From: Adiantum capillus-veneris
Lineage: Eukaryota; Streptophyta; Polypodiopsida; Polypodiales; Pteridaceae
DNA length: 64,000 nucleotides
Direction of reading: 5' to 3'
Assembly (NCBI GenBank): GCA_014529385.2
Contig: CM043942.1
Coordinates: forward strand, 5,001 to 69,000
Positions 20,931 to 32,751 of the stretch are shown piece by piece. A program made the translations under genes and the position numbers. The stretch's first letter is position 1. Each line of letters starts with the position of its first letter. Under the pieces are notes generated by a model. That model was not told the origin of the DNA and made no database searches. It worked only from the letters and a program-made list of their open reading frames with translations.

Positions 20931-22491
20931 CTCACATCCCCGTCTCCACTAAATTTTTGTGTGAGCCTGGCTATTTGCATTGCCTTACTTCTATGCTCTC
21001 TATCCGGCATGTTACGCATATTTTCAGCAATGGATTGACCAATAGCTTGAGAAAATGTTGCCAAGTCACCTAAGTGAGCAGGTATAGTGGGGACAGGTGC
21101 TCTCGGGACTACGTGTGAAATGGGGGTTTGCATTGGTTTTGGCGTATATGTAGCACTTGGGTCCCAAGTTGGGTCCAATGTCGTACCATGTGGTGGCCCA
21201 AAGTTCATATGTGTGGACCTAGGCATAACAAAGGTCTGGTGTGACATGCTAATGTCAGCTAGTATGGTCCCATTGAAATAAGGGCTTGGGTGTTGTGGTC
21301 ATGGAGCATAATATTTTGAAACAATGGGAGGGGTAGGAGCTATATGAGTACGAGGATCCATAGGTGTCTATGATTGATCCCCATCTGTAGGTATTATTGT
21401 AGGCATTGGGCCACCATGTGGCGATGCTTTACTAATAATATAATGAGATCCATGGCATGTTTTGTGTCAAACCCATCACTAGGGTAGGCATGATAGCCGT
21501 GGTGTCATAAAAAGAAAGATGAGATAAACTTGGAAAGGTAAAGTTATCACTTGTGGGTGCAGATTGTAAGGAGATCCCTGGCAAAACAATATATGGGGGA
21601 TCCATCGGGCTTATAGAGGGAGTCTCCATTTGTGATAAGGTTGGTTGCCTAGCCTTTCCTGTATCCAAGAATCTCATCAGACCCGTTGAAGGCACGTGGA
21701 TCACTTTGTTCTACGTCTCCAATTCAATAACTCTATGGATGACATCACAAACTCTTTGTTATTGCTTCTCTATGCTAGTAGTACCCATTGTGGATTGTAG
21801 GACATCTAACCAACCTATGTGATAGGTGTGATGTGTGTATAGATCGGTTAAAGTCTCCGTTTGTAGTTCATACTCCCAATTTTCATTTAGAAACGTTCCA
21901 TCTAGGATAGATGTGCTAAGGTTGTCCTTTGAGCTAGATGCAATGTGGCTCTCTATTGGTTGACCTTTAGTGGTTGCTAAGGCAGGAGCACTTGATTGCT
22001 CGCCTAGCATGGGTGTCGACATAGGGGCCTTCGTTTTCAATTCTCTCCATTGCTATGCCTTGAGCAGGCTCTCGATTTCCTTTTCCCTAGCCGCAATGAT
22101 ATCTCGTTCAACCTCTTGTTCTTCGGCAAGGATTCTACCATTAGGTAATATCACCTTGGAGGGGAATAAATCTAAAGAGTCAGGGGGTGCAGTGGAGTAT
22201 TCACATGCACACTCTACGGAGCATGGAGTCTACGTTGTTCATCAATGGTGAATTTACTTCCCCACCCCCTTCATTCACATCGTTAGCTCCATGTTCGGAG
22301 CAAATGGTTCTACTCAAAGTCTCTTTCAAGCGGCTAAACACGCTCAGCCCGGACCGTGGTCCCATGACATGTATATCATGGCTTGAACTATCAGGGCTAG
22401 GTGTAGGGTAACCTTCCATGACATCGTAGTTAGAGGAAGAGTCAGTAGATGAAATATGTGGGTCTAGCACATAACCAGAGTGTAGGTGCAT
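20931..22491 (-). pseudogene. gag: Family C/D gag, unit A copy
   Basis: A minus-strand copy of the gag found in plus orientation at 46196-48927. From the start MHLHSGYVLDPH (ATG at 22491) come a serine-rich N-terminus, then the EYELQTETLTDLYTHHTYHIGWLDVLQST segment, a proline-rich middle (STGLMRFLDTGKARQPTLSQ, METPSISPMDPP), and the start of the capsid core (LGDLATFSQAIGQSIAENM, REHRSKAMQIARLTQKF). A TAA replaces a CAA still present in unit B near 21766, and several frameshifts occur. It stops at 20931, at the deletion that removed the rest of gag and the inserted LTR. Confidence 0.8.
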
Positions 22492-22826
22492 GTGACCTTC
22501 ACACTCGAGAAGTGCTAGTGAGTGCCCACGAAGGCCGCTCACCTAGTTTTTTACGTGTTTACAACCCAAATTTTTTTATCTTTTTTTTATTAACCAATCC
22601 ACGGAATATGACGTGTGATATCTCAAAACAAGCGTGTTGGTTAGAGGTAGGTGTCGTGCTTTGTAGACCTCAATTTGGTTACGTAAAGAGATCGGAATCC
22701 TCAAAACATTCTTCTCCTAGTCGAGGAGAAGGCTTGAATTAGCAAGTCAAAGTGTGAGTGTGAAGGGGATGGACGAGGACTTGAGGAACTTATCCCACAT
22801 GCCCTGCCTTCACTTGAGGTCCTAGG

Positions 22827-22840
22827 CTTTATATATAAAG
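22827..22840 (-). promoter_or_regulatory. TATA box upstream of family D gag (unit A)
   Basis: CTTTATATATAAAG is a perfect palindrome about 340 bases upstream of the gag start in the minus direction. It could drive transcription either way. Expected role: LTR promoter of element D, although LTR borders and primer site are not recognised. Unit B has the same at 32229-32242. Confidence 0.45.
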
Positions 22841-22849
22841 TAGTGTCTA

Positions 22850-23340
22850 TATAATATCATAAGACTAAGGACCAAGGCCTGAGCCTGGGCTTGGGCTTGG
22901 GAAATGATCCCAATTTTTAATTTTAGTAAATACTCATGTTTAAATTTTTTGTTTTTTTAAAAATTAATTTTAGGGGATAAGGCCATGTGTGGACGTCTGC
23001 CACAAATTACTTTGTAGCTACCTTGGTAGCTTTGACTGTCTTGTTTACTGCTAACAACCTTGCTTAACATTGATTGTCTTTGCTAATAAACTATCATGCA
23101 CAGTAATGTGCACACAGTCTTGCACTGTTCTCTGCTAGCACACTCTCTTGCACAATAAATTGTACACACAATAAACTAACTATTGCACATTGCTTAGCAT
23201 AGCAAGCTGCACAAACTTCTCATTGCCTACTACACATTGCACAATAAAATTGTCTAACATACCTGATACCACCTACCCATTGTAAGACTTAACAGATCTA
23301 AAAAAACCTGTACCTTCTAGCACTTTAAACAATTAGCAAA
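22850..23340. other. No gene seen; CA/TTGCACA-rich spacer
   Basis: Sequence rich in TTGCACA and CTTGCACAATAAA words, without coding potential. It separates the element D leader from the RT remnant on its right. Confidence 0.4.
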
Positions 23341-23349
23341 CATTGTTAA

Positions 23350-24130
23350 ACCTACACATTGCAGCCCTCAGACCTTATTCATCCCATTCATCATATGTGC
23401 AACCGAGTTGGTTGCTCCCTGTGGTAAGGTACACATTCTTACCAAACCTAAAGGTGTCTTCATGGTTGTCAAGTCTCTACTTTCAATCGCAAGATTAAAT
23501 TGATCATACCCTGGGTAGACATCTCCCATTGAGAAGATTGCCCTTCCTGCAAACACCTCTGTAAACTCATCCACAATTGGATCTGTACCTACATTTCTAA
23601 TTGTCACCTTGTTCTTTGGCTGCATATCTTGGATGAAGCATAGAGCACCATTCTTCTTTGGGATTGTGAACCATCTACTTGAGTATGGAGCACAAGAAGG
23701 CTCCAAAATTCCCATTTTAATCTTGTGATTTGATAGATCTACTAATTTTGGTAAATGAGCCTTTGGAACAGGAATAGGTCGTAGATTCCATGCACATGAG
23801 GTATCGTAAAAATTACTATTGGAGCTACGACAGAAGGATCAACGCATTCTATCTCATGTGGCTCAAATGCAAAAGCCTTACCATGTTTTGAAAGCATTTC
23901 TGTGAAGCACTTTGTCTCCTCTTGTGTTAGAAACTCCTCGCATCCAATTTGCAACTCATGAAAAGAATCCTTTGTGAAGATGTGCTCGATATTTTTAGGA
24001 TTCCTCAAACTTGATTGCAAAGAAGCCTGCTCAATCTTTTCCTTGTTGTTGGGTGGTAAGGGTGAAGCTACTGGTTTCATCTTCTTTGTTACACTCTTGT
24101 ATTTAGCTTCAACATGGACTTCTGGGCCAA
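23350..24130 (-). pseudogene. Fungal-type-like Ty3 RT remnant (unit A)
   Basis: Two open minus-strand frames (24080-23742, 23715-23368) join by a frameshift at about 23770. They contain KYKSV-like and GKAFAFEPHEI in the linker before RT, then WNLRPIPVPKAHLPKL, MGILEPSCAPYSSRWFTIPKKN, IQDMQPKNKVTIRNVG, VDEFTEVFAGR, SMGDVYPGYDQ, IESRDLTTMKTPLGLVRM and LPQGATNSVAHMMNGM. The DMQPxNKVTIRxxG, FAGR and SRDLTT-x2-TPLG motifs are, from memory, typical of Ty3 elements of basidiomycete fungi rather than of plant chromoviruses or Tat/Athila. The sequence ends before the catalytic YxDD. The identical arrangement in unit B is at 32752-33532. Confidence 0.65.
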
Positions 24131-25730
24131 TTGCTTGGTTGCTAGTTTGGTACCAAAACAGGACACGTAAGTGTTCTTTTTTTACAAATTTAAATTAAAT
24201 GCTACTTGCATTACACAGTTTATTTAAGAAAACCCTCTTTGATATTCTTAAATATGTTAGCTAGAGGGTCTTTTAAAAATATAACCTTGCATTTTAGATT
24301 CTACCATGATCAAGAACTATACTCATCTAGTTAAGACTGCGATTAATGGTTTTAAGAAATTGACTTTATAAGCTCAAGAAAAAATGAAGAGACCTTGTAG
24401 AAACTTTTAGGTGCCTTTTTCACAATTTTGCTATAGACAATTGAAAGTTTCAAGTGCAAGAAAATTGACTTGGGAGTATAAAATAATGGAAATCTCTATG
24501 TGTTTGATATAGCCATTTCAAGCATATCGTTGTATACAAAGAAAAATATATTTTTGATGTATTTGTGAGTTTTAAAAAGTGATGCATTGCTTACCCTTTC
24601 CATCTAGGACTCAAGGTGGCAAGTAGAAGGGCTTTGGTATGCAACAATTATTGGATTATTTTAGATATTCAAAACAACATAAGAGAGAACTTTGATATTT
24701 TCATTATTGAGACATAAACATTCAAAACCTCAAATAATATCAAACTTTCTATGTAGATCAACTAAATGTATCAAAGTACATGGTACATGCACAATTGGGG
24801 TGCCCAAAACCTTGGTTTTAATGTTATTCTGGAAAACTTAAGATTTTCAAGTATTTTTTCACGATAAAAAATTCAAGATAGAGTTCAAGCAACGAGATTT
24901 AATTGAGTTAGGGAGCCCAAAAAATACGTAGTTTCTTGGTTTCAACATATACAGTCATTTATAGTTGTCAAATTGCACTAGAATAGCCCCAATTCCATGA
25001 GGGTAGCTTTGGAAGACCAAAATTAGGCTCTAATTCAACACGTGCTCAAGTATGAAATTATGTCTATAACTTGCATGTGACTTGGAAACTTGTCTTTAAA
25101 GTAAATTCCATTGTTTTGTAACACTAAGTGCTAACACTTGGCTTTTATAAACATAAAAAGGTCCATCTCTACAAAAAGATAGAAGGATTTTATGATATTT
25201 TTGGCAAAACAACTTGAAATTTTACCAAAATTTATGACTTAGAACTTACCAGAATTCTATCCATACGGATTGTATTTTGACATGGAGAAAAATTGAGTGC
25301 CTTCTTTCCCTCATTACCAACCTATGGTATAAGCAAGGTATAAAAAACTTCTTTCTATCTTGACAAATAAATTGTCACAACCTGGAAGGAAAACAGGACA
25401 CTTTAGTGTCTCAGGACACTTAAGTGTCCAATTACAGAACTAGTGTTGAAGACTTCTATGATCTTATACATTTCCATAGAGTATACTTCCACAACTTTGT
25501 TCCCAAGATGCAAACTAAACTCTATTATAGCATCAAGATCAGCCATAGTATTTACAAAAGAAACTTGCTCGCACAAACCCAAAACATTTCTGGTAGGCTC
25601 TTACAACCCACTCTCCTTCATACCTATTTGTACATTATGTACATACTGCCTCTCACATCTCCTCAAATCTTCCAGGTTTCATAAAACATATTGATCCATT
25701 CCTTGCTACCAAGGAGCGTGCTAAAAACAA
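24131..25730. other. AT-rich spacer with short palindromes
   Basis: No coding region. AACAGGACAC(G/T)TAAGTGT occurs near 24160 and again near 25395; at the latter, GGACACTTAAGTGTCC forms a perfect 16-base palindrome, preceded in unit A by an imperfect extra copy that unit B lacks. Confidence 0.5.
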
Positions 25731-25735
25731 TTCAT

Positions 25736-26122
25736 TTATTTTTGGATCATGCAAGACTCTTTTTCTTTCTGTACCACTGCAATCTTGCTCTGCAATGGTA
25801 CTTGGCCAAAACCCATCATTTCCCTATGATCATGAAACTCTTTACTCACCTTTGGTAGAGGATGATCTCTGAGGCTCTCATGATTTCTTTCATGATTTAC
25901 ACAAACTATCAGAAATTGAACAACATGTTTACCATCTTTGCTTCGTGCCCTGGCATAAGCCGAAGCATCATACATTAGCTTTGTTTCCATTCGAACTCCC
26001 ACAATGTAGCGTTGTCCAAGGATAAGATGGTAGCAAGAGATGACATTGCTGATAAGATGTTGCTCAAATACTTTCAACCTCTGCACCGTACTCCAAACCG
26101 AGTCGAAGCTCGAAAACTCCAA
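25736..26122 (-). CDS. Unrecognised 128-residue ORF (unit A)
   Basis: The open frame begins MEFSSFDSVWSTVQRLKVFEQ and includes CYHLILGQRYIVGVRM and YDASAYARARSKDGKHVVQF, with mixed hydrophobic and charged composition like a real globular protein, then a KE-rich end. No family is recognised. The copy in unit B (to 35506) is nearly identical but carries TAG in place of CAG after GQVPL, shortening it to 110 residues. It might be an exon of a host gene or a degraded element protein. No TATA box or splice signals are convincing, and the start is simply the first ATG. Confidence 0.3.
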   Translation of the reverse strand: MEFSSFDSVWSTVQRLKVFEQHLISNVISCYHLILGQRYIVGVRMETKLMYDASAYARARSKDGKHVVQFLIVCVNHERNHESLRDHPLPKVSKEFHDHREMMGFGQVPLQSKIAVVQKEKESCMIQK

Positions 26123-26129
26123 AATGGTG

Positions 26130-27830
26130 CACTAACTAAGGTGATCAACCCAGTACGAAATCGACCCCTGTGGAAATTATACTACTAATATATTGGCAGC
26201 CAAAGCTCTGATTGCCAATATGAAAAGACAGACACGTTCCACTAAGTGAGCACTTTAGGCCCTACATTCACTTCATCTCTAATCCCATACCTATAGTTGC
26301 CCAATCCGTTACAAATCTACAATCAAGCCCAACTTCAAACTGACATAACTTCTTCACCATAGCTCTAATTGACGAGCTGTAAAGACAGGCATGTAGATCA
26401 CTTCAAATACTAAAATTCTAGCCCATAAGATCCTAGTGTTCATTACCTCAAATATACCCATGTTTTGTATCAAAAACATAGGGTTTGCCCCCCTAAAGCC
26501 ACATTTGACATAAAAGTAGCTTGCTATCAAGCCCTAAACAATGACCAATTATCATCTAAGCTTCAATAAAACACATTGTGCATCCGTCTATTATTTTTAT
26601 CATCATGGAAGTGGAGCTTCACGGCACCGTGTGAGTCCTCTCTCTCATATGGATAACGACAACAACGATGTATGCGCAACGATGGCGCTGTTGTTGCCCC
26701 CTTAAGCGTGCATTTACCCTCAACAAAAGGGTGGGCCTCATTGGCCAGTGCATGTGAATCATTGCACACATAAAATTCCACATCATCAGGCAATTGTCAC
26801 CACCATCTTACAAACCCAACCAGGTATGATCGCGTATGCGAGCGTTCCACCACGGGCACCAAGCACTACCGCATAGCGTTGCCAAGCTAATGCCCAATGC
26901 TCACGCTATAGCCACGGGGCCTAGGGTAAGATTCCCTCCTAACTTTTTGTAAAACCCTTTTCCTTAATATAGACCCTCGTTTTAGGGGCCCGTTGCACTT
27001 GCATCGCTCACTACTCATTGATCCAGTTGCCATGCCGTAAAAACCCCATGGAAGACCTCCTTGTCTGCTTCAAAACTTTATGACCTCACCACATTTTCAA
27101 TTTTTCGGTCCCTTCAATCGGGACCACCAAAAACGAGAAAACCCATCTAATGCCACAACTTCGACAAGCGTCTAATGCCACGGCGTCGACAACCGTCATC
27201 AAACTCCGACTTCAATAATTCCTTGATATGTGCTCCATTTGATGAGCGGTCACTTCCTATGTTCTTCTCATGCTGCATACTACCCATATAGACCCTAGCA
27301 AAGTTCAAAAGATCTCTGATGGCATGCACACTGAGGCGACCAAACTCGCATACACCTGGCTCCTGGCAAAACTTCAAGTGGCTTTCGCTTAACAGTCTAA
27401 AGTCCAATTGTCGATCCAAAAAGGCCAACGTGTAGCACAAACAGAGCACTTAAGATCTATGTATATATTCCACCTCTGATCACCATCTGCATTCGGGCTC
27501 TCTTGCAAAAATCTACAACATCCTCCGTCTTCAAACCTGCATATCTTTCAAGCCGTAGCTCCAATTGAGGAGCCGTCCAGATAGGCTCGTAGATCATTCC
27601 AACGGCCACATTTCTCACTCCCATTTTTGGATTTTTGACACTTTGACCAGCCATCTTCTATACACACCCTATCAAGGCATGTTTGCCTTGAAAACCTCAT
27701 AAAGCACACATTCCTACTGCACATTATATATCCTTGTTGGCCTTCAGACTTGCGTTATCACGTTGACCTGCACCTATGAGCACACAAAATTGCAGGTAGC
27801 ACACTTTCTACTATCAACCAGATTTGGCTA
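26130..27830. other. Unexplained sequence with small ORFs and recurring motif
   Basis: A motif of about 60 bases, with a GTAGCTCCAATTGAGGAGC-like core followed by AGACAGGC and TGTAGATCA, recurs in diverged form at about 26190, 26340, 27210 and 27540. Minus-strand open frames of 76 (26793-26563), 100 (27449-27147) and 65 codons (27654-27457) keep their length in unit B, but with so little divergence between units this is weak evidence of coding. None is recognised. The whole may be LTR debris of an unidentified element. Confidence 0.3.
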
Positions 27831-27938
27831 AGATCCATAATTGATGAAATTGTGAGTAGCACCGTCATCTACCAAGATGTGCACCTTGTGCCCTTGTAGA
27901 GATCCGTGCATTCGTACTAACTCATGTGGTCCGAAGGT

Positions 27939-29192
27939 CTATTGCCACATGGAAGCTGTGAGACAGCATTCATGCACCACCTCGGTGTGTGTTACTTCCA
28001 CTTTAGAGAATCGGGAGGAGGACTCAAGAGGTAGGAGTTTCATCGTGTGCACTGCTTTCTCCTTGCCATGTGCAACAGATTTCCCCTTGGGACAATCCTT
28101 TTTGCCATGACCGCTTCCTAAACATTGAAAACATAATTTCTCTTTCTTAGCTTTATCAAAGTCCTCAGGAGAGAGAGGACCTCTGGACCCCTTGGGTTTT
28201 TTAGATGCTTCTGAATTGGCTGCTATAAATTTCCTTTTATTGTGCCCATACAATGTGCATGTATTACCATGTGTCTTAGCAGGCACGTGAATATTATGTG
28301 CTTTGTTTTCGTCTGGATCATTGTGAATATGTGCTTTCACTAAGGCTTCCTCAAGCGTTTTAGGGTCTTGGGTCTTGACGTGCTTCCTAAGCTCTGGTGT
28401 CAGACCATGTAAAAACCCCCGTACTTGTTGAAAGTTATCTAAGGCTTCCAACTTCAGGATAACATCCTGATAGTGAGATATATATTCTAGCAATGATGGG
28501 TACTGGTGCATGGAACACGTGTCCCAAACCGTCCAATTCCAATCTGCCTCATTTGTAGGCAAAAATTCTTTGCGAAACAAAGCTTCAAAAGCTGCCCAAC
28601 TCTGTGGTATGATATTCTTCTCCTTGACAGACATCCACCATTTGTAGGCCTTGAATTCTAGAGTTAAGCTCATTTGTAGAGCTCTGACTGCGTCTGGAGT
28701 ACGCCGTGAGGCGTGAATTCCATCCCACTTGTTGAGAAAGATATTCACTGCATCCTTATTGTGGTCTCGGTCTTCTCCCTTAAAAGTCGTTCGTTTGGTG
28801 TTCTTCAACAACTCATCCACCTCTTTTGCACTGAGAGTGTGCAAAGTATCAGCAATCGGGCCTTGCCCTGGATTAGAAGGGCATTTCCCTTGTGTAGCAA
28901 CGTGTTCATGCATGTGCATGTCAGCAGGGCCCTTGGATTGCTGTTGCATTAATTGAATCACTAATGTGGATAGTTTAGTGACATTTTCATTTAAAGATTT
29001 AAAATTTTCATCCATGATTGACATGCGTGTCTGAAGTGCACGAAATTCTTGAATGTCGAGCAATTCATAAGTATTATCACCTGTCGTAACGTCGCAGGTA
29101 CTCTCCTTGAGAGAATACAGCCGCGGGCCATCATGGGGAGGATCAAGCGTACTTTGCTTAAAATGAAAAGTCATATTGATATCGGAATCCAT
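27939..29192 (-). pseudogene. gag: Chromovirus gag (unit B)
   Basis: The frame is open throughout, about 418 codons from the ATG at 29192. It contains the full core including SRRTPDAVRALQMSLTLEF, the 21 codons deleted from unit A, and the knuckle CFQCLGSGHGKKDC. It runs on towards protease until the junction at 27833. The frame is intact and could be translated, but the rest of the element is missing. Confidence 0.85.
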
Positions 29193-29925
29193 GGCAACAC
29201 AGTGCAGTGCAAGGAATAGTAAAAAAAATACCTGAGAGTGAGAGAACTTGCAAAGTTTAATTAGCCTTGCTAATCCCGTCAAAGTCGATATTATCCAAGT
29301 GTTAATCGATCCAAAATGTCCGCCGTGTAGGGAATTCCTTAATCCCTTGTAGCCAAATCGATTATGCATTCGATCATAATCCATTTTGAAAAATAACGTC
29401 ACTTGAGATGCTTTTAATTAAATTCTAATTTTTTGCAACTTGTCCGCAGAGAATTGGTGCCTGCCTTCAATTCCCTTGGATCGATGCTTACCAACTCCCG
29501 AAATCGGAGCTCCTTGCTTGAGGTGGGGTGTGTATCACCGCTCGTGTCAATAAAGTCCTAGGGCCAAAGGCCTTAGGCGTTTTTTAATGTGAGCTCAAGG
29601 CCTCACAGTCGCCATGGTCGACTGCAGTAGCGTGTGAGGAGGTTGGGAGAGATACGACGATTGCTGCAGGGCAAAATGGCATTCGGCCCTGGGTCAAGTT
29701 TTGCTCCACAGCCTGACGTGATGCAGTAGAGCCCGGAAGGGTGCCATTTGGTGCAAGGTCCAACCTCGGCGGCTTCCCTGGCAACAGGTGTTGCACCACC
29801 CCTTCGGGCTTGTCGTCCTCCTCATAGAGGGTGAGCTCCATGCCCCCTTGACCCCGACATGCAAAAAAGCATGCAAACTTGTGTGTCTCTCCTCCTCCAT
29901 GGCTGTGCCTTTCCCGAAAAAAGGA

Positions 29926-29943
29926 ACCTTGCTCTTGATACCA
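29926..29943 (-). other. Primer-binding site, initiator-Met type
   Basis: On the minus strand this reads TGGTATCAAGAGCAAGGT, one inserted A relative to the usual TGGTATCAGAGC. It begins one base inside the LTR end. Confidence 0.8.
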
Positions 29944-29944
29944 A

Positions 29945-30098
29945 TGTTAGACAAGGGGAACTAGAACCTAGGAGTCCACCTCCCAACCACCCACTATATA
30001 TCATGGCTCCTAGCCCCTTTGCCCTAGTTGGACTCCCTCTCCACACTTCCCAGCCTGGCCTTTCCCTTGTCTAGTCCGGCCTTGCCGTTGTCCTAACA
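29945..30098 (-). repeat. 5' LTR of unit B chromovirus
   Basis: A 154-base LTR with TGTTAG...CTAACA ends that form a short inverted repeat. On the minus strand it has a GATATATAG box and shares the blocks CTAGGGCAA, GGAGCC and GGTTGGGAGG with the LTRs at 9248, 15042 and 43431. Unit A lacks it. Confidence 0.9.
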
Positions 30099-31893
30099 TG
30101 CAATTGGACTTTCTGGAGCTGAGATGCTACACACCAAAGTACTCGCTCTCGTATGTACTCTTTCAAGAACAATCTCCTAAGAGTAGTGTAAATCATTTCC
30201 TCTTCCACCCTTAGGGTTCTATACCAATCCCCAACCTTTCCACTTCAGGTTAGGCTGAAAGCATTACTCTTGTGCAGGTCATTGTGTTCTCCTAGGGAAT
30301 TGCATATTTGTTCAAAACCTTTTATATGATTTCTCACATCCCCGTCTCCACTAAATTTTTGTGTAAGCCTGGCTATTTGCATTGCCTTACTTCTATGCTC
30401 TCTATCCGGCATGTTACGCATATTTTCAGCAATGGATTGACCAATAGCTTGAGAAAATGTTGCCAAGTCACCTAAGTGAGCAGGTATAGTGGGGACAGGT
30501 GCTCTCGGGACTACATGTGAAATGGAGGTTTGCATTGGTTTTGGCGTATATGTAGCACTTGGGTCCCAAGTTGGGTCCAATGTCGTACCATGTGGTGGCC
30601 CAAAGTTCATATGTGTGGACCTAGGCATAACAAAGGTCTGGTGTGACATGCTAATGTCAGCTAGTATGGTCCCATTGAAATAAGGGCTTGGGTGTTGTGG
30701 TCATGGAGCATAATATTTTGAAACAATGGGAGGGGTAGGAGCTATATGAGTACGAGGATCCATAGGTGTCTATGATTGATCCCCATCTGTAGGTATTATT
30801 GTAGGCATTGGGCCACCATGTGGCGATGCTTTACTAATAATATAATGAGATCCATGGCATGTTTTGTGTCAAACCCATCACTAGGGTAGGCATGATAGCC
30901 GTGGTGTCATAAAAAGAAAGATGAGATAAACTTGGAAAGGTAAAGTTATCACTTGTGGGTGCAGATTGTAATGAGATCCCTGGAAAAACAATATATGGGG
31001 GATCCATCGGGCTTATAGAGGGAGTCTCCATTTGTGATAAGGTTGGTTGCCTAGCCTTCCCTGTATCCAAGAATCTCATCAGACCCGTTGAAGGCACGTG
31101 GATCACTTTGTTCTACGTCTCCAATTCAATAACTCTATGGATGACATCACAAACTCTTTGTTGTTGCTTCTCTATGCTAGTAGTACCCATTGTGGATTGT
31201 AGGACATCTAACCAACCTATGTGATAGGTGTGATGTGTGTATAGATCGGTTAAAGTCTCCGTTCGTAGTTCATACTCCCAATTTTCATTTAGAAACGTTC
31301 CATCTAGGATAGATGTGCTAAGGTTGTCCTTTGAGCTAGATGCAATGTGGCTCTCTATTGGTTGACCTTTAGTGGTTGCTAAGGCAAGAGCACTTGATTG
31401 CTCGCCTAGCATGGGTGTCGACATAGGGGCCTTCGTTTTCAATTCTCTCCATTGATATGCCTTGAGCAGGCTCTCGATTTCCTTTTCCCTAGCCGCAATG
31501 ATATCTCGTTCAACCTCTTGTTCTTCGGCAAGGATTCTACCATTAGGTAATATCACCTTGGAGGGGAATAAATCTAAAGAGTCAGGGGGTGCAGTGGAGT
31601 ATTCACATGCACACTCTACGGAGCATGGAGTCTACGTTGTTCATCAATGGTGAATTTACTTCCCCACCCCCTTCATTCACATCGTTAGCTCCATGTTCGG
31701 AGCAAATGGTTCTACTCAAAGTCTCTTTCAAGCGGCTAAACACGCTCAGCCCAGACCGTGGTCCCATGACATGTATATCATGGCTTGAACTATCAGGGCT
31801 AGGTGTAGGGTAACCTTCCATGACATCGTAGTTAGAGGAAGAGTCAGTAGATGAAATATGTGGGTCTAGCACATAACCAGAGTGTAGGTGCAT
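30099..31893 (-). pseudogene. gag: Family C/D gag, unit B copy
   Basis: The same gag as at 20931-22491 but extending further: after LTQKFSGDGDVRNHIKGFEQICNSL-type capsid sequence, one shifted frame continues with GDWYRTLRVEEE and FLKEYIRERVLWCVASQLQK up to the LTR at 30098. The start is MHLHSG at 31893. Here the codon that is TAA in unit A is still CAA (within IEKQQQRV). Frameshifts remain. Confidence 0.82.
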
Positions 31894-32228
31894 GTGACCT
31901 TCACACTCGAGAAGTGCTAGTGAGTGCCCACGAAGGCCGCTCACCTAGTTTTTTACGTGTTTACAACCCAAATTTTTTTATCTTTTTTTTATTAACCAAT
32001 CCACGGAATATGACGTGTGATATCTCAAAACAAGCGTGTTGGTTAGAGGTAGGTGTCGTGCTTTGTAGACCTCAATTTGGTTACGTAAAGAGATCGGAAT
32101 CCTCAAAACATTCTTCTCCTAGTCGAGGAGAAGGCTTGAATTAGCAAGTCAAAGTGTGAGTGTGAAGGGGATGGACGAGGACTTGAGGAACTTATCCCAC
32201 ATGCCCTGCCTTCACTTGAGGTCCTAGG

Positions 32229-32242
32229 CTTTATATATAAAG
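32229..32242 (-). promoter_or_regulatory. TATA box upstream of family D gag (unit B)
   Basis: The palindromic CTTTATATATAAAG as in unit A. Confidence 0.45.
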
Positions 32243-32751
32243 TAGTGTCTATATAATATCATAAGACTAAGGACCAAGGCCTGAGCCTGGGCTTGGGCTT
32301 GGGAAATGATCCCAATTTTTAATTTTAGTAAATACTCATGTTTAAATTTTTTGTTTTTTTAAAAATTAATTTTAGGGGATAAGGCCATGTGTGGACGTCT
32401 GCCACAAATTACTTTGTAGCTACCTTGGTAGCTTTGACTGTCTTGTTTACTGCTAACAACCTTGCTTAACATTGATTGTCTTTGCTAATAAACTATCATG
32501 CACAGTAATGTGCACACAGTCTTGCACTGTTCTCTGCTAGCACACTCTCTTGCACAATAAATTGTACACACAATAAACTAACTATTGCACATTGCTTAGC
32601 ATAGCAAGCTGCACAAACTTCTCATTGCCTACTACACATTGCACAATAAAATTGTCTAACATACCTGATACCACCTACCCATTGTAAGACTTAACAGATC
32701 TAAAAAAACCTGTACCTTCTAGCACTTTAAACAATTAGCAAACATTGTTAA

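Larger units (their letters stand above)
19293..27830. repeat. Large tandem duplication, unit A
   Basis: The first of two direct, adjacent copies of a segment that begins inside the chromovirus protease and ends in unrelated sequence at GATTTGGCTA. The sequence to the left of 19293 continues the chromovirus normally, so this is the ancestral left boundary. The copy is about 845 bases shorter than unit B, mainly through the 0.8-kb and 63-base deletions, and has an 18-base extra repeat near 25400. The two copies differ by scattered substitutions, mostly transitions, at roughly the one-percent level or below. Confidence 0.92.
27833..30098 (-). mobile_element. Chromovirus relative, unit B copy, with 5' LTR
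   Basis: The 5' part of the minus-strand chromovirus: LTR (29945-30098), primer site, leader, gag, and protease up to the tandem-duplication junction at 27833. To the right, the gag reading frame of family D stops exactly at 30099, so this chromovirus had inserted into that gag. The matching target duplication cannot be checked because the 3' end is missing. Confidence 0.9.
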
